A stretch of DNA of 33,033 nucleotides from Candidatus Angelobacter sp. Gp1-AA117 (lineage in GTDB: Bacteria; Acidobacteriota; Terriglobia; Terriglobales; Acidobacteriaceae), in NCBI GenBank assembly GCA_003223515.1, contig QHVI01000061.1, forward strand, positions 1-33,033. The letters run 5' to 3'. Every line of letters begins with the position of its first letter. Within the stretch, counting starts at the first letter, position 1. Below, in pieces: positions 13,202 to 22,499 of the stretch. The position numbers were made by a program, and so were the translations under genes. The notes below the pieces were generated by a model. That model did not search any database. It was not told where the DNA came from and saw only the letters and a list, made by a program, of their open reading frames with translations.

Positions 13202-16200
13202 TTGAATAGCTGGCAGAGGCACGGGAATTTGCGGCAAATCGGGACACTCCTGCGCAAACGGCTTTGGGAGACAAGGCCGGACGGAGGAGAAGCACCTCTG
13301 CGCTCAGAGCTGTTCAGCAGAGAGCAGATGGAGCAATATGGCAAAATCCTGGCGGCCTCTCACGCGGTCGCCCAGGGGCGTGCGCGGGACGAGCTTTTGT
13401 CGAGATTAGCAGGTAATGAAAGGGTACTGAATGAAACCTGTCATCTTCTGACCACCGCGATTAAAACGAACCGGCGCATCGCGCCCGCCGGGGAATGGCT
13501 GCTCGACAATTTCTATTTGATCGAACAGCATATCCGGACTGCCAGGAGACATTTACCTAAAGGTTACAGCCAGGCGCTTCCTCGCCTGCTCAACGGGCCA
13601 TCGGCAGGTTTGCCGCGCGTGTACGACCTGGCTCTGGAGACGATCTCACACGGAGATGCCCGGCTGGATTCCGAGAGTCTCAGTGGGTTCGTGGCGGCTT
13701 ACCAGACCATCCGGCCCCTGAAGTTAGGAGAATTATGGGCCATTCCCATCATGCTGCGGCTTGCATTGATCGAGAATCTCAGGCGCGTTGCCGCACTGAT
13801 TGCCGCCGACAGGCTGGATCGCAACCTGGCTAACACCTGGGCAGACAAGATGACGGAAGTTGCGGAAAAAGATCCAAAGAACCTGATTCTTGTAATCGCG
13901 GACATGGCGCGTTCCCATCCCCCAATGGTGAGTTCATTTATTGCGGAGTTGGCGCGCCGTTTGCAGGGACAGGGTCCCGCATTGGCATTGCCGCTGACCT
14001 GGATTGAGCAGCGGCTCTCAGAGTCCGGGACAACGATTGAAAAACTGGTGCGGTCCGAGAACCAGAGGCAAGCCACCGATCAGGTCTCCATCAGCAACAG
14101 CATCGCCAGTCTCAGGTTCCTGGATGCCACCGACTGGCGTGAGTTCGTCGAGTCCATGAGCATTGTCGAGCGCACGCTCCGCGAGGATCCCCAGGGTGTA
14201 TACGGCAAAATGAGTTTTGCCACCCGCGACCGCTACCGCCACGTGGTTGAGAAGATCGCCATGCACAGTCACTCATCAGAAGGCGAGGTGGCCGGTAAAG
14301 CAGTCCAACTGGCGCATGAGAGTTGGGAGAAGAAAAAAAGCTACGCCGGGCACGTCGGTTTTTATCTGATTGGAGCAGGGCGCGAAACGCTCGAACAGTC
14401 GGTGGCGATGCAAGGATCCATTTTACGGTCTTTGCGAACCATAAGCCGGCGCCATCCCTTGCTGTTGTATTTAGGCCCGATCCTGGTAGCCACAGCTCTT
14501 TTCACCCGGCTCCTGATCGTAAAAGCGCACGCCAATATCACGCGAGATTCAACCCTTGGAGTTGTGACCGTCCTTACGTTGATGGTTGTGAGCCAGTTTG
14601 TTGTCACAGTGTTTAACTGGCTGATGACCAAGCTGGCGGTGCCAGACCTGCTGCCGCGCATGGACTTTGCCCAGGGAATACCGCCTGAGTTCCGCACCCT
14701 GGTCGTGGTTCCAACCCTGCTTACAACTCCGGAGAGCGTTGGGGACCTGGTGGAAGCGCTGGAGGTCCGTTTTCTAGCCAACCGCGATGAGAATGTCCAT
14801 TTCTGTCTTCTGTCGGATTTTCGCGATGCCGATTGCGAGAGCCTGCCGGAAGACGGGCCCCTCCTGGATCTTGCTCAGTCAAAAATCACAGATTTGAACA
14901 GGAAGTACAGTCGCCAGGAAATGGATACTTTCTTTCTTTTTCATCGGCCCCGGCGCTGGAATCCAGGCGAGCAAATGTGGATGGGTTACGAGCGCAAACG
15001 AGGCAAACTCGAGAACTTAAACTCATTCCTGCGCGGCCAGCCGGGCGATCATTTTTCGCGCATTGTGGGAAAAACGGCGGCCCTGCGAAGCGTCCGCTAT
15101 GTGATTACCCTGGATACTGATACGCAGTTGCCGCGCGACTCGGTATTTGATTTCGTGGGAGCCATGGCCCACCCTCTCAACCAGCCCATTTATGACAACA
15201 CCAAAGGGCGCGTTGTCCAGGGCTACAGCATCATGCAGCCTTCTGTGGCCGTGAGTCTTCCGGGCACAAATCGTTCGCGTTATGCCCGGCTCTGGAGTGG
15301 CGAACCGGGCATTGATCCATACACGCGCTCGGTATCCGACGTCTACCAGGATGTTTTCGGCGAGGGTTCTTTCATCGGCAAGGGAATCTATGAGGTGGAT
15401 GCCTTCGAGCAGGTACTGGGCGGCCGTTTTCCTGAAAATCGCATTCTCAGCCACGACCTTATCGAAGGCTGTTATGCGCGGTCCGCTCTCCTGAATGACG
15501 TACAACTCTATGAGGACTACCCGGCAACGTATGACGCGGACGTGGCCCGGCGTCACCGCTGGATTCGCGGTGACTGGCAGATCGCGCGCTGGATACTGCC
15601 GCGCGTGCCCGGTCCGCAGCATAGGGCGGTGAAAAATCCTCTTTCCGTCCTCTCTCGATGGAAAATCCTGGACAATCTGCGCCGCAGCCTTGTGCCAGCC
15701 TCACTGGTCCTCTTGTTGCTTTTCATCTGGCTGCAGTTATCGCCCGTCTGGACGTGGAGCCTGGCGGTACTCGCAATGGTCTTTGTTCCTATTCTGTTCA
15801 GCTTTGTCCTTGACCTGCTCCAGAAACCAGAAGATGTGGCGGCAAAACTGCACATGTCCGAAGCCATGCGTTCTTTCGGCCGGCATTTCGCCCAGGGGTT
15901 GTTCACATTTGCCTGCGCTCCGTATGAAGCTTTCTTCAGCCTTGACGCAATTGTCCGGGCTGTATGGCGGATGCTTTTTTCGCATCGAAGGCTTCTGGAA
16001 TGGAATGCATCCAGCGAGCACAAGCACAAGAACCGGTCCAGCCTTGCGGAGACTTTTCGCCGCATGTGGTTTGCACCTGCTCTGGCAGCAGTTGGCCTGA
16101 TTGGCATAGGCATGCTCAGGCCAGCAAGCCTCGCCATAGCGGCCCCGATATTACTGACTTGGTTTGCATCCCCGGCGATGGCGTGGTGGATCAGCCGGCC

Positions 16201-19200
16201 GCTGGCCCGCCGCACAGTAAGCCTCTCTCGTGAACAGACCTTTTTCCTCCGGAAACTCTCACGCAAAACCTGGTCTTTTTTTGAGAAGTTCGTCAGTGCA
16301 GAAGACCACTGGCTTCCCCCGGACAACTATCAAGAGGGCCCCGTGCCGGCCGTGGCTCACCGCACCTCACCCACCAACATGGGACTGGCCTTGCTCGCCA
16401 ATCTTTCTGCCTATGACTTTGGCTATCTTACAGCGGCACAGTTGCTTCACCGTACCAGCCAGGCGTTCCAGACCATGGCGTTATTGGAGCGGCATCGAGG
16501 ACACTTTTATAACTGGTATGAGACGCAGACACTGAAACCCCTCTCGCCTCTCTATGTCTCTACTGTTGACAGCGGAAATCTGGTTGCTCACATGCTGACC
16601 TTAGAGCCGGGTCTTGCCGGCCTCGCGGACCAGAAGATACTTGCCCCACATTTGTTTCGCGGCCTTCACGATGCTCTGGCGGCCTTGCTGGATTGCTGCA
16701 ATGAAGACATCGTGAAAAAAACTTCTTCTCAAGATACTGAAGCGGCAAAGTCTACGCGTCTTCAGGCTGTTGACCTGCTTAAGCAACTGGATGCCTTGTG
16801 TCTGTCTCCACCAATCACCTTATCATCTGCCCGCTCGTGCCTTGAGCTGCTTGGCACAGCAGCCGCACAAATGAATGAAAGCGCTAAAAAACTGGGAGAA
16901 AACCAGGCGGGTTGGTGGGCCGATGCCTTTGTCGGCCAGATCCACGCTGCTCTTGAAGACCTGACCTTCCTCGCCCCCTGGGCTGTGGTTGCGCACCCGC
17001 CGAATGAGTTAAATGGATTTGATCTAAGCAAAGTTCCCACCCTGCATGAGCTGGCAACGTGGGATTCGGAATTCCTCTCAGTCATCGAACACTCAAGCAA
17101 CCCTGACGTGGCCGTGCGCAAGTGGTTGGATGAAGTGAAACTGCTCATCGGCGAAGCGAGTCATCGTGCCCAGGACCGGCTTGCGGAAATTGAGCGCCTC
17201 GCCCGGCAATGTAAGGAATTTGCGCGGATCGAGTACGACTTCCTCTACGACGAGGCACGTCATTTAATGACGATTGGATACAACGTCAGCGAACGGCGCC
17301 GGGATTCGAGTTACTACGATCTGCTGGCATCGGAAGCAAGACTGGCTAGTTTTGTGGCCATCGCCCAGGGCCAGGTCCCACAAGAAAACTGGTTTTCGCT
17401 GGGCCGCCAGCTTACCAACTCCGTGGCCGGACCAACTCTCCTCTCATGGGACGGATCAATGTTTGAATACCTCATGCCGCTGCTGGTAATGCCGAGTTAT
17501 GAAAACACGCTGCTCGATGAGAGTTACAAGGCGGCAGTGGAGAGGCAGATTGAATACGGCATGACGCGGGCCGTGCCCTGGGGAATCTCCGAATCCGGAT
17601 ACAACGTGCTTGATACGCACATGAATTATCAATACCGCGCCTTTGGGGCGCCTGGTCTCGGCCTGAAGCGCGGGTTGGCTGAGGACCTGGTAATCGCGCC
17701 TTACGCTTCGAGTTTGGCGCTGATGGTGGCTCCCGAGCGGGCCTGTACGAACTTACAAAGGCTGGCGGCTGCGGGTGCAGAAGGCAGATATGGCTTCTAT
17801 GAAGCCATTGACTATACTCCCTCGCGAGTGCCCCGGGGACAGTCCAATGCGATTGTCCGGTCGTATATGGCCCATCATCAAGGGATGAGTTTGTTAAGCC
17901 TCTCCCATGTTCTCCTGGACCGGCCGATGCAGCGCCGCTTTGAATCTGTTCCCATATTCCAGGCTACCGCGCTGCTGCTGCAAGAAAAAGTCCCTAAAGC
18001 AACAGCCCTCTATTCAGCACCGGACGAGTTTCCTGAGAGCCGCAGGATCACGGATGAACTCGATACCCCAGTGCGCGTTTTTGCCAGCCCCAACACCCCC
18101 ATTCCGGAGGTGCAGTTGCTGTCGAATGGCAGGTACCACGTGATGGTCAGCAATGCAGGCGGTGGTTACAGCCGGTGGAAGGACATGGCGGTGACCCGGT
18201 GGCGTGAAGACACCACTCGCGATCCCTGGGGGACTTTCTGCTACATCCGCGACGTTGCCACAGGCGAGTTCTGGTCTTCTGCCTATCAGCCAACTGTGAA
18301 ACCTCTGGAATCGTATGAGGCCATTTTCTCTGAAGCCAAGGTCGAGTTCCGCTGCCGTGAGGGAGATCTGGAGGCCCATACGGAGATTGCCGTCTCTCCG
18401 GAGGACGACATTGAATTGCGGCGGGTCACGCTCACCAACCGCGCCCGCAAACGCAGGGTGATCGAGATAACCAGCTACGCCGAAGTTGTTCTGGCCTCAC
18501 CTGCCGCAGATGTTCTGCATCCGGCTTTCAGCAACCTCTTCGTGCAAACCGAGATACTGGAGCAGCGCCGGGCAATTCTTTGCACGCGGCGGGCCCGGTC
18601 TCGCCACGAGCAGGCGCCGTGGATGTTCCATCTCATGGTCGTCCATGGCGCGGATGTTGGGACGGTGTCCTACGAAACCGACCGCATGCGATTCATCGGA
18701 CGGGGACGAACGGTAGCCAACCCCCAGGCAATGAGCGGTACGGCGTCTTTGTCGGCCAGCCAGGGATCGGTCCTGGATCCCATTGTTGCCATCCGCTATC
18801 ACGTCATTCTGGAGCCTGGCCAATCCGCCACTGCCAATCTGGTTTCCGGTGTCGGCCAGACTCGCGACCGTTGCCTCCAATTGGTGGACAAGTATCAGGA
18901 CCGCCATCTGGCAGACCGGGTCTTTGATCTCGCATGGACGCACGGGCAGGTGGTCTTGCGGCAACTCAATGCTACCGAGACGGACGCGCAGAGTTTTGGA
19001 CGGCTTGCCGGTTCCATTCTCTATGGCAACTCATCGCTGCGGGCCGAACCTTCTGTGCTGGGCAATAACCGCCGTGGGCAGTCGGGCCTGTGGGGCTATA
19101 CGATTTCCGGCGACCTGCCCATTGTATTGCTGCAAATTGGAGATGCTGCCAACATTGACCTGATCCGCCAGTTGGTGCAAGCCCATGCGTACTGGCGGCT

Positions 19201-21961
19201 GAAAGGACTTGCGGTTGATCTGGTCATTTGGAATGAGGATCACGCCGGATACCGGCAACTGCTGCAGGAGAGGATCATGGACTTGGTGGCGGCAGGTATC
19301 CTGGCCAGCTCCGCGGGACGGGGAGAGATCTTTGTCCGGGTCGCAGAACAGATATCGAATGAAGACCGGATCCTCTTTCAAGCCGTCGCGCGGGTCATCA
19401 TCACCGATGCGCGTGGCCCGTTGCACACCCAGATCAGTACCCGCCGCGCCCTGGAAATTGAAGTTCCGCGTGTACGGACCAGAAGCTCCAGCCGCGATGG
19501 TGGGCACGTTGGTAGTGATGAGCTGCCGTCCCGCGACTTGATTCATTTCAACGGGCTGGGTGGATTCACTCGCGATGGGCGCGAATACGTGATGACCATG
19601 GCCCATGATCAGATGTCCCCTGCGCCCTGGGTGAATGTGATAGCAAACGCGGAGTTTGGCACGGTCATCTCTGAGAGTGGCTCAGCCTATACGTGGAGCG
19701 AAAATGCCCACGAGTTCCGCCTCACTCCGTGGCATAACGATCCGGTGACCGACGCCAGCGGCGAAGCATTTTTCCTGCGGGATGAAGAGAGTGGCGATTT
19801 CTGGTCGCCAACGCCGCTTCCAGCCCGCGGAACAGGGCCTTATGTGACCCGCCACGGTTTCGGCTACAGCGCCTTCGAGCACACCGAAGACGGCATCAGC
19901 TCAGAGCTACAGGTGTATGTCGCGCTGGATGCTGCGGTAAAGTTCTCAGTTTTGAAAGTGAGCAACAACTCCGGCCGTAGCCGCCGCCTCTCCGCAACCG
20001 GGTATGTGGAATGGGTGCTGGGAGACACGCGCCCCAAGTCAGTCATGCACGTATTGACTGAGGCTGATCCGGTGACCGGAGCGGTGTTCGCCCGCAACGC
20101 ATATAACTCAGAGTTTCCCGGCAGGGTCGCTTTTTTTCACACAAACCAGACAGCAACAACGTTCACGGCAGACCGGACAGAGTTTCTCGGCCGCAACGGA
20201 ATACTGTCGAACCCAGCCGGCATGTATAAGACACGGTTGTCCGGAAAGCTTGGCCCGGGATTGGACCCATGCGCCGCCATCTGCGTTCCTTTCAAACTGC
20301 TGGATGGCCAGCAGTTTGAGATCGTCTTCATCCTTGGCGCGGGAGAAAATGCTGCAACCGCCGTAAAACTCATTGAGCGTTTTGGCAGCGGTGAGGCGGC
20401 CCGCACTGCCTTGGAATCAGTATGGCATTACTGGACACATACTCTCGGCACAGTGAATGTGGATACACCTGACCAGTCAATCAACGTGATGGCCAACGGG
20501 TGGCTCTTGTATCAGACATTGGCATGCCGTCTATGGGGCCGTAGCGGATATTACCAATCAGGTGGCGCTTTCGGTTTCCGCGACCAGCTTCAGGATGTGA
20601 TGGCGCTGGTGTACGCTGAACCAGCCCTGGTCCGCAAGCAGCTCCTGCTTTGCGCCTCGCGCCAATTCCGTGAAGGAGATGTCCAGCACTGGTGGCATCC
20701 CCCTTTCGGCCGGGGAGTACGCACCCATTGCTCAGACGATTATTTGTGGCTGCCATTGGCGGTTTGCCGCTACGTTGTTGCCACAGGCGATACCGGAGTG
20801 CTGGATGAAGCCGTCGCCTTCCTTGAAGGCCGCCCGGTACAGCCGGAAGAAGATTCTTATTATGATCTTCCGGGACGATCAGCAATCACCGGTACTTTGT
20901 ACGATCATTGCGTCAGGGCGATTCAGGCCGGCCTCCACAGAGGCGTGCACGGGCTTCCTTTAATCGGCTCCGGTGACTGGAATGATGGCATGAACCTGGT
21001 CGGTGAGCATGGCAGCGGCGAAAGCATCTGGCTGGGATTTTTCCAGCATGAAGTATTGACGCGCTTCGCTGATCTGGCCCGCCGCCGCGGTGACTCCATT
21101 TTCTGCGAACGTTGCCTGTCGGAAGCAGCCCAATTGCGCCAGAGTTTGGAACAAAATGCCTGGGACGGAGAATGGTACCGGCGGGCGTATTTCGATGATG
21201 GCTCGCCGCTGGGGTCGGCTACCAATCCCGAATGTCAGATCGATTCCATCGCGCAGAGCTGGTCTGTCTTGTCAGGCGCAGGCAATGCACAACGTTCCCG
21301 CATCGCCATGGATTCTCTGGACAAGCGGCTCGTGGACCGCGAGCATGGCCTGATCAAATTACTGGCGCCGCCCTTCGACACGTCTGACCTTGATCCCGGC
21401 TATATAAGAGGATACGTTCCAGGAGTAAGGGAAAACGGCGGACAGTATACGCACGCGGCCATCTGGGCCGCCATGGCATTCGCCGCCCTGGGCGACAGAA
21501 CACGCGCGTGGGAGCTGTTTCGCATGATCAATCCGGTAAATCATTCGCTTTCCAGTGAAGCCATGGCAGTCTACAAGGTAGAACCTTATGTGATGGCGGC
21601 TGATATCTACGCAGTCGCGCCGCACACTGGCCGTGGCGGATGGACCTGGTATACGGGATCTGCCGGCTGGATGTACACGCTGATAATTGAGTCATTATTA
21701 GGTCTGCGAGTGGAAGACGATAAGCTCTCCTTAACGCCGTGTTTTCCAGCGGAGTGGACAGAGTTTAAGGTGCACTACCGCTTTCGGGAAACGGTTTATC
21801 ACATCTCTGTCCTGCAATCCCCCGAACATCATGCCGGGATGAATTTGATGATGGACGGCATTCCCGGCGATGGCAAGACCATTAAGCTGGTTAACGACCT
21901 ACAAGAACATTTTGTGGAGCTGACCTGCGCATCGGCAGAATCACCAGTCCCGTCCCGATGA
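13202..21961 (+). CDS. ndvB: Cyclic beta-1,2-glucan synthase (NdvB/ChvB/Cgs type)
   Basis: This 2,919-aa inner-membrane enzyme should polymerise UDP-glucose into beta-1,2-glucan, trim it and cyclise it for the periplasm. In order: a soluble N-terminal region (PLRSELFSREQ... LLDNFYLIEQH), TM helices from about residue 418, a GT84 domain with the LDTDTQLPRD DxD motif near 635, GSFIGKGIYEVDAF near 720 and the RRHRW R-x-x-R-W motif near 786, more TM helices at about 829-993, a glycoamylase-like domain (RTSPTNMGL near 1053 to SESGYNVLD near 1470), and two GH94-type beta-sandwich modules near 1626 and 2116. The final GH94 catalytic domain has HCSDDYLWLPL near 2509 and GSGDWNDGMN near 2590. Length matches Brucella and Rhizobium Cgs (about 2,850). 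The start is TTG at 13202, since the next ATG (13328) would cut into conserved PLRSELFS. It is a single-gene unit. Confidence 0.93.
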   Translation: MNSWQRHGNLRQIGTLLRKRLWETRPDGGEAPLRSELFSREQMEQYGKILAASHAVAQGRARDELLSRLAGNERVLNETCHLLTTAIKTNRRIAPAGEWLLDNFYLIEQHIRTARRHLPKGYSQALPRLLNGPSAGLPRVYDLALETISHGDARLDSESLSGFVAAYQTIRPLKLGELWAIPIMLRLALIENLRRVAALIAADRLDRNLANTWADKMTEVAEKDPKNLILVIADMARSHPPMVSSFIAELARRLQGQGPALALPLTWIEQRLSESGTTIEKLVRSENQRQATDQVSISNSIASLRFLDATDWREFVESMSIVERTLREDPQGVYGKMSFATRDRYRHVVEKIAMHSHSSEGEVAGKAVQLAHESWEKKKSYAGHVGFYLIGAGRETLEQSVAMQGSILRSLRTISRRHPLLLYLGPILVATALFTRLLIVKAHANITRDSTLGVVTVLTLMVVSQFVVTVFNWLMTKLAVPDLLPRMDFAQGIPPEFRTLVVVPTLLTTPESVGDLVEALEVRFLANRDENVHFCLLSDFRDADCESLPEDGPLLDLAQSKITDLNRKYSRQEMDTFFLFHRPRRWNPGEQMWMGYERKRGKLENLNSFLRGQPGDHFSRIVGKTAALRSVRYVITLDTDTQLPRDSVFDFVGAMAHPLNQPIYDNTKGRVVQGYSIMQPSVAVSLPGTNRSRYARLWSGEPGIDPYTRSVSDVYQDVFGEGSFIGKGIYEVDAFEQVLGGRFPENRILSHDLIEGCYARSALLNDVQLYEDYPATYDADVARRHRWIRGDWQIARWILPRVPGPQHRAVKNPLSVLSRWKILDNLRRSLVPASLVLLLLFIWLQLSPVWTWSLAVLAMVFVPILFSFVLDLLQKPEDVAAKLHMSEAMRSFGRHFAQGLFTFACAPYEAFFSLDAIVRAVWRMLFSHRRLLEWNASSEHKHKNRSSLAETFRRMWFAPALAAVGLIGIGMLRPASLAIAAPILLTWFASPAMAWWISRPLARRTVSLSREQTFFLRKLSRKTWSFFEKFVSAEDHWLPPDNYQEGPVPAVAHRTSPTNMGLALLANLSAYDFGYLTAAQLLHRTSQAFQTMALLERHRGHFYNWYETQTLKPLSPLYVSTVDSGNLVAHMLTLEPGLAGLADQKILAPHLFRGLHDALAALLDCCNEDIVKKTSSQDTEAAKSTRLQAVDLLKQLDALCLSPPITLSSARSCLELLGTAAAQMNESAKKLGENQAGWWADAFVGQIHAALEDLTFLAPWAVVAHPPNELNGFDLSKVPTLHELATWDSEFLSVIEHSSNPDVAVRKWLDEVKLLIGEASHRAQDRLAEIERLARQCKEFARIEYDFLYDEARHLMTIGYNVSERRRDSSYYDLLASEARLASFVAIAQGQVPQENWFSLGRQLTNSVAGPTLLSWDGSMFEYLMPLLVMPSYENTLLDESYKAAVERQIEYGMTRAVPWGISESGYNVLDTHMNYQYRAFGAPGLGLKRGLAEDLVIAPYASSLALMVAPERACTNLQRLAAAGAEGRYGFYEAIDYTPSRVPRGQSNAIVRSYMAHHQGMSLLSLSHVLLDRPMQRRFESVPIFQATALLLQEKVPKATALYSAPDEFPESRRITDELDTPVRVFASPNTPIPEVQLLSNGRYHVMVSNAGGGYSRWKDMAVTRWREDTTRDPWGTFCYIRDVATGEFWSSAYQPTVKPLESYEAIFSEAKVEFRCREGDLEAHTEIAVSPEDDIELRRVTLTNRARKRRVIEITSYAEVVLASPAADVLHPAFSNLFVQTEILEQRRAILCTRRARSRHEQAPWMFHLMVVHGADVGTVSYETDRMRFIGRGRTVANPQAMSGTASLSASQGSVLDPIVAIRYHVILEPGQSATANLVSGVGQTRDRCLQLVDKYQDRHLADRVFDLAWTHGQVVLRQLNATETDAQSFGRLAGSILYGNSSLRAEPSVLGNNRRGQSGLWGYTISGDLPIVLLQIGDAANIDLIRQLVQAHAYWRLKGLAVDLVIWNEDHAGYRQLLQERIMDLVAAGILASSAGRGEIFVRVAEQISNEDRILFQAVARVIITDARGPLHTQISTRRALEIEVPRVRTRSSSRDGGHVGSDELPSRDLIHFNGLGGFTRDGREYVMTMAHDQMSPAPWVNVIANAEFGTVISESGSAYTWSENAHEFRLTPWHNDPVTDASGEAFFLRDEESGDFWSPTPLPARGTGPYVTRHGFGYSAFEHTEDGISSELQVYVALDAAVKFSVLKVSNNSGRSRRLSATGYVEWVLGDTRPKSVMHVLTEADPVTGAVFARNAYNSEFPGRVAFFHTNQTATTFTADRTEFLGRNGILSNPAGMYKTRLSGKLGPGLDPCAAICVPFKLLDGQQFEIVFILGAGENAATAVKLIERFGSGEAARTALESVWHYWTHTLGTVNVDTPDQSINVMANGWLLYQTLACRLWGRSGYYQSGGAFGFRDQLQDVMALVYAEPALVRKQLLLCASRQFREGDVQHWWHPPFGRGVRTHCSDDYLWLPLAVCRYVVATGDTGVLDEAVAFLEGRPVQPEEDSYYDLPGRSAITGTLYDHCVRAIQAGLHRGVHGLPLIGSGDWNDGMNLVGEHGSGESIWLGFFQHEVLTRFADLARRRGDSIFCERCLSEAAQLRQSLEQNAWDGEWYRRAYFDDGSPLGSATNPECQIDSIAQSWSVLSGAGNAQRSRIAMDSLDKRLVDREHGLIKLLAPPFDTSDLDPGYIRGYVPGVRENGGQYTHAAIWAAMAFAALGDRTRAWELFRMINPVNHSLSSEAMAVYKVEPYVMAADIYAVAPHTGRGGWTWYTGSAGWMYTLIIESLLGLRVEDDKLSLTPCFPAEWTEFKVHYRFRETVYHISVLQSPEHHAGMNLMMDGIPGDGKTIKLVNDLQEHFVELTCASAESPVPSR

Positions 21962-22434
21962 GACTCGTACAAGTGACCAGCCATTTTTGCGTGGCACCGG
22001 GAGTGCGTTTAGCGTTTGTGCCGAAGCTTTGGCTCCGTGTCGACGGTTATCCACAATTTGCCCCCCGAAATTTTCTTCTTTACATAGTAATATTTCTATA
22101 ATATGTTTACTAACATCGTGATGCTCCATGCCCTCGGCCCACGAGCTTCGTCCTCCGCATATCCAAGCTGTCTTGATTGGAACAATGCCGAGCCCGCCCG
22201 AGATTATCGCTATGAAAGTTTTCTCGCTGCCCGGGACCGCTGCCTTGTCCTCCGCTGTAAGCGCATCGGAAAATGCTTCCGCTTCTGCCGGCCCTCTCCA
22301 GCCGGCAGACCTAACACTCAAAGTGTTAGGAATTCTCCAAGCGTTAGGGAAATCCCCGCATTGGCGCAGAGTCTAACGCTCTAACGGTCTAACGCTTCGA
22401 AAACGGCTTAGGCGCAGAACCTGGATAGTGGGGC
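21962..22434. other. Non-coding stretch between ndvB and the MFS terminator
   Basis: Open frames here on both strands lack domains and ribosome sites. The stretch has an AT-rich core at about 22075-22115, rare in this window, with several TATAAT-like hexamers (for example near 22097). It is followed by a block of hairpins and CTAAC-type repeats. No intrinsic terminator is evident directly after ndvB. Confidence 0.5.
22286..22396. repeat. Hairpin block with CTAACGCT-type repeats
   Basis: Two perfect hairpins are stacked: TGCCGGC/GCCGGCA (22286-22307) and CCTAACACT/AGTGTTAGG with a 3-nt loop (22310-22330). They are followed by AGCGTTAG (22340-22347), which can pair with CTAACGCT (22373-22380). 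The latter is the first of three tandem 8-mers: CTAACGCT, CTAACGGT, CTAACGCT (22373-22396). The same CTAAC core therefore occurs in both orientations six times within 90 bp. The spacing is not CRISPR-like. It may be a structured RNA, a protein-binding array or a small intergenic repeat element. Confidence 0.55.
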
Positions 22435-22435
22435 C

Positions 22436-22467
22436 ATAAAAAAGCGTGGTATTTAGATGCCACGCTT
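22436..22467 (-). terminator. Intrinsic terminator of the MFS gene
   Basis: On the minus strand AAGCGTGG and CCACGCTT form a perfect 8-bp stem with a 10-nt loop, followed immediately by a run of T residues (six As at 22438-22443 on the plus strand). It lies 33 bp after the MFS stop codon. This is the clearest rho-independent terminator in the window. Confidence 0.88.
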
Positions 22468-22499
22468 CAAATCTGGTATAGCTGGTGCTTTGTCACACT

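Noticed and set aside
22103-22384. Overlapping 82-126 aa frames on both strands after ndvB
   Set aside because: No domains, no ribosome sites and low-complexity translations; they run through hairpins and repeats, so I treat the region as non-coding.
22340-22396. Possible CRISPR array
   Set aside because: The repeated units are 8 bp, partly tandem and partly inverted, without regular spacers or cas genes nearby.
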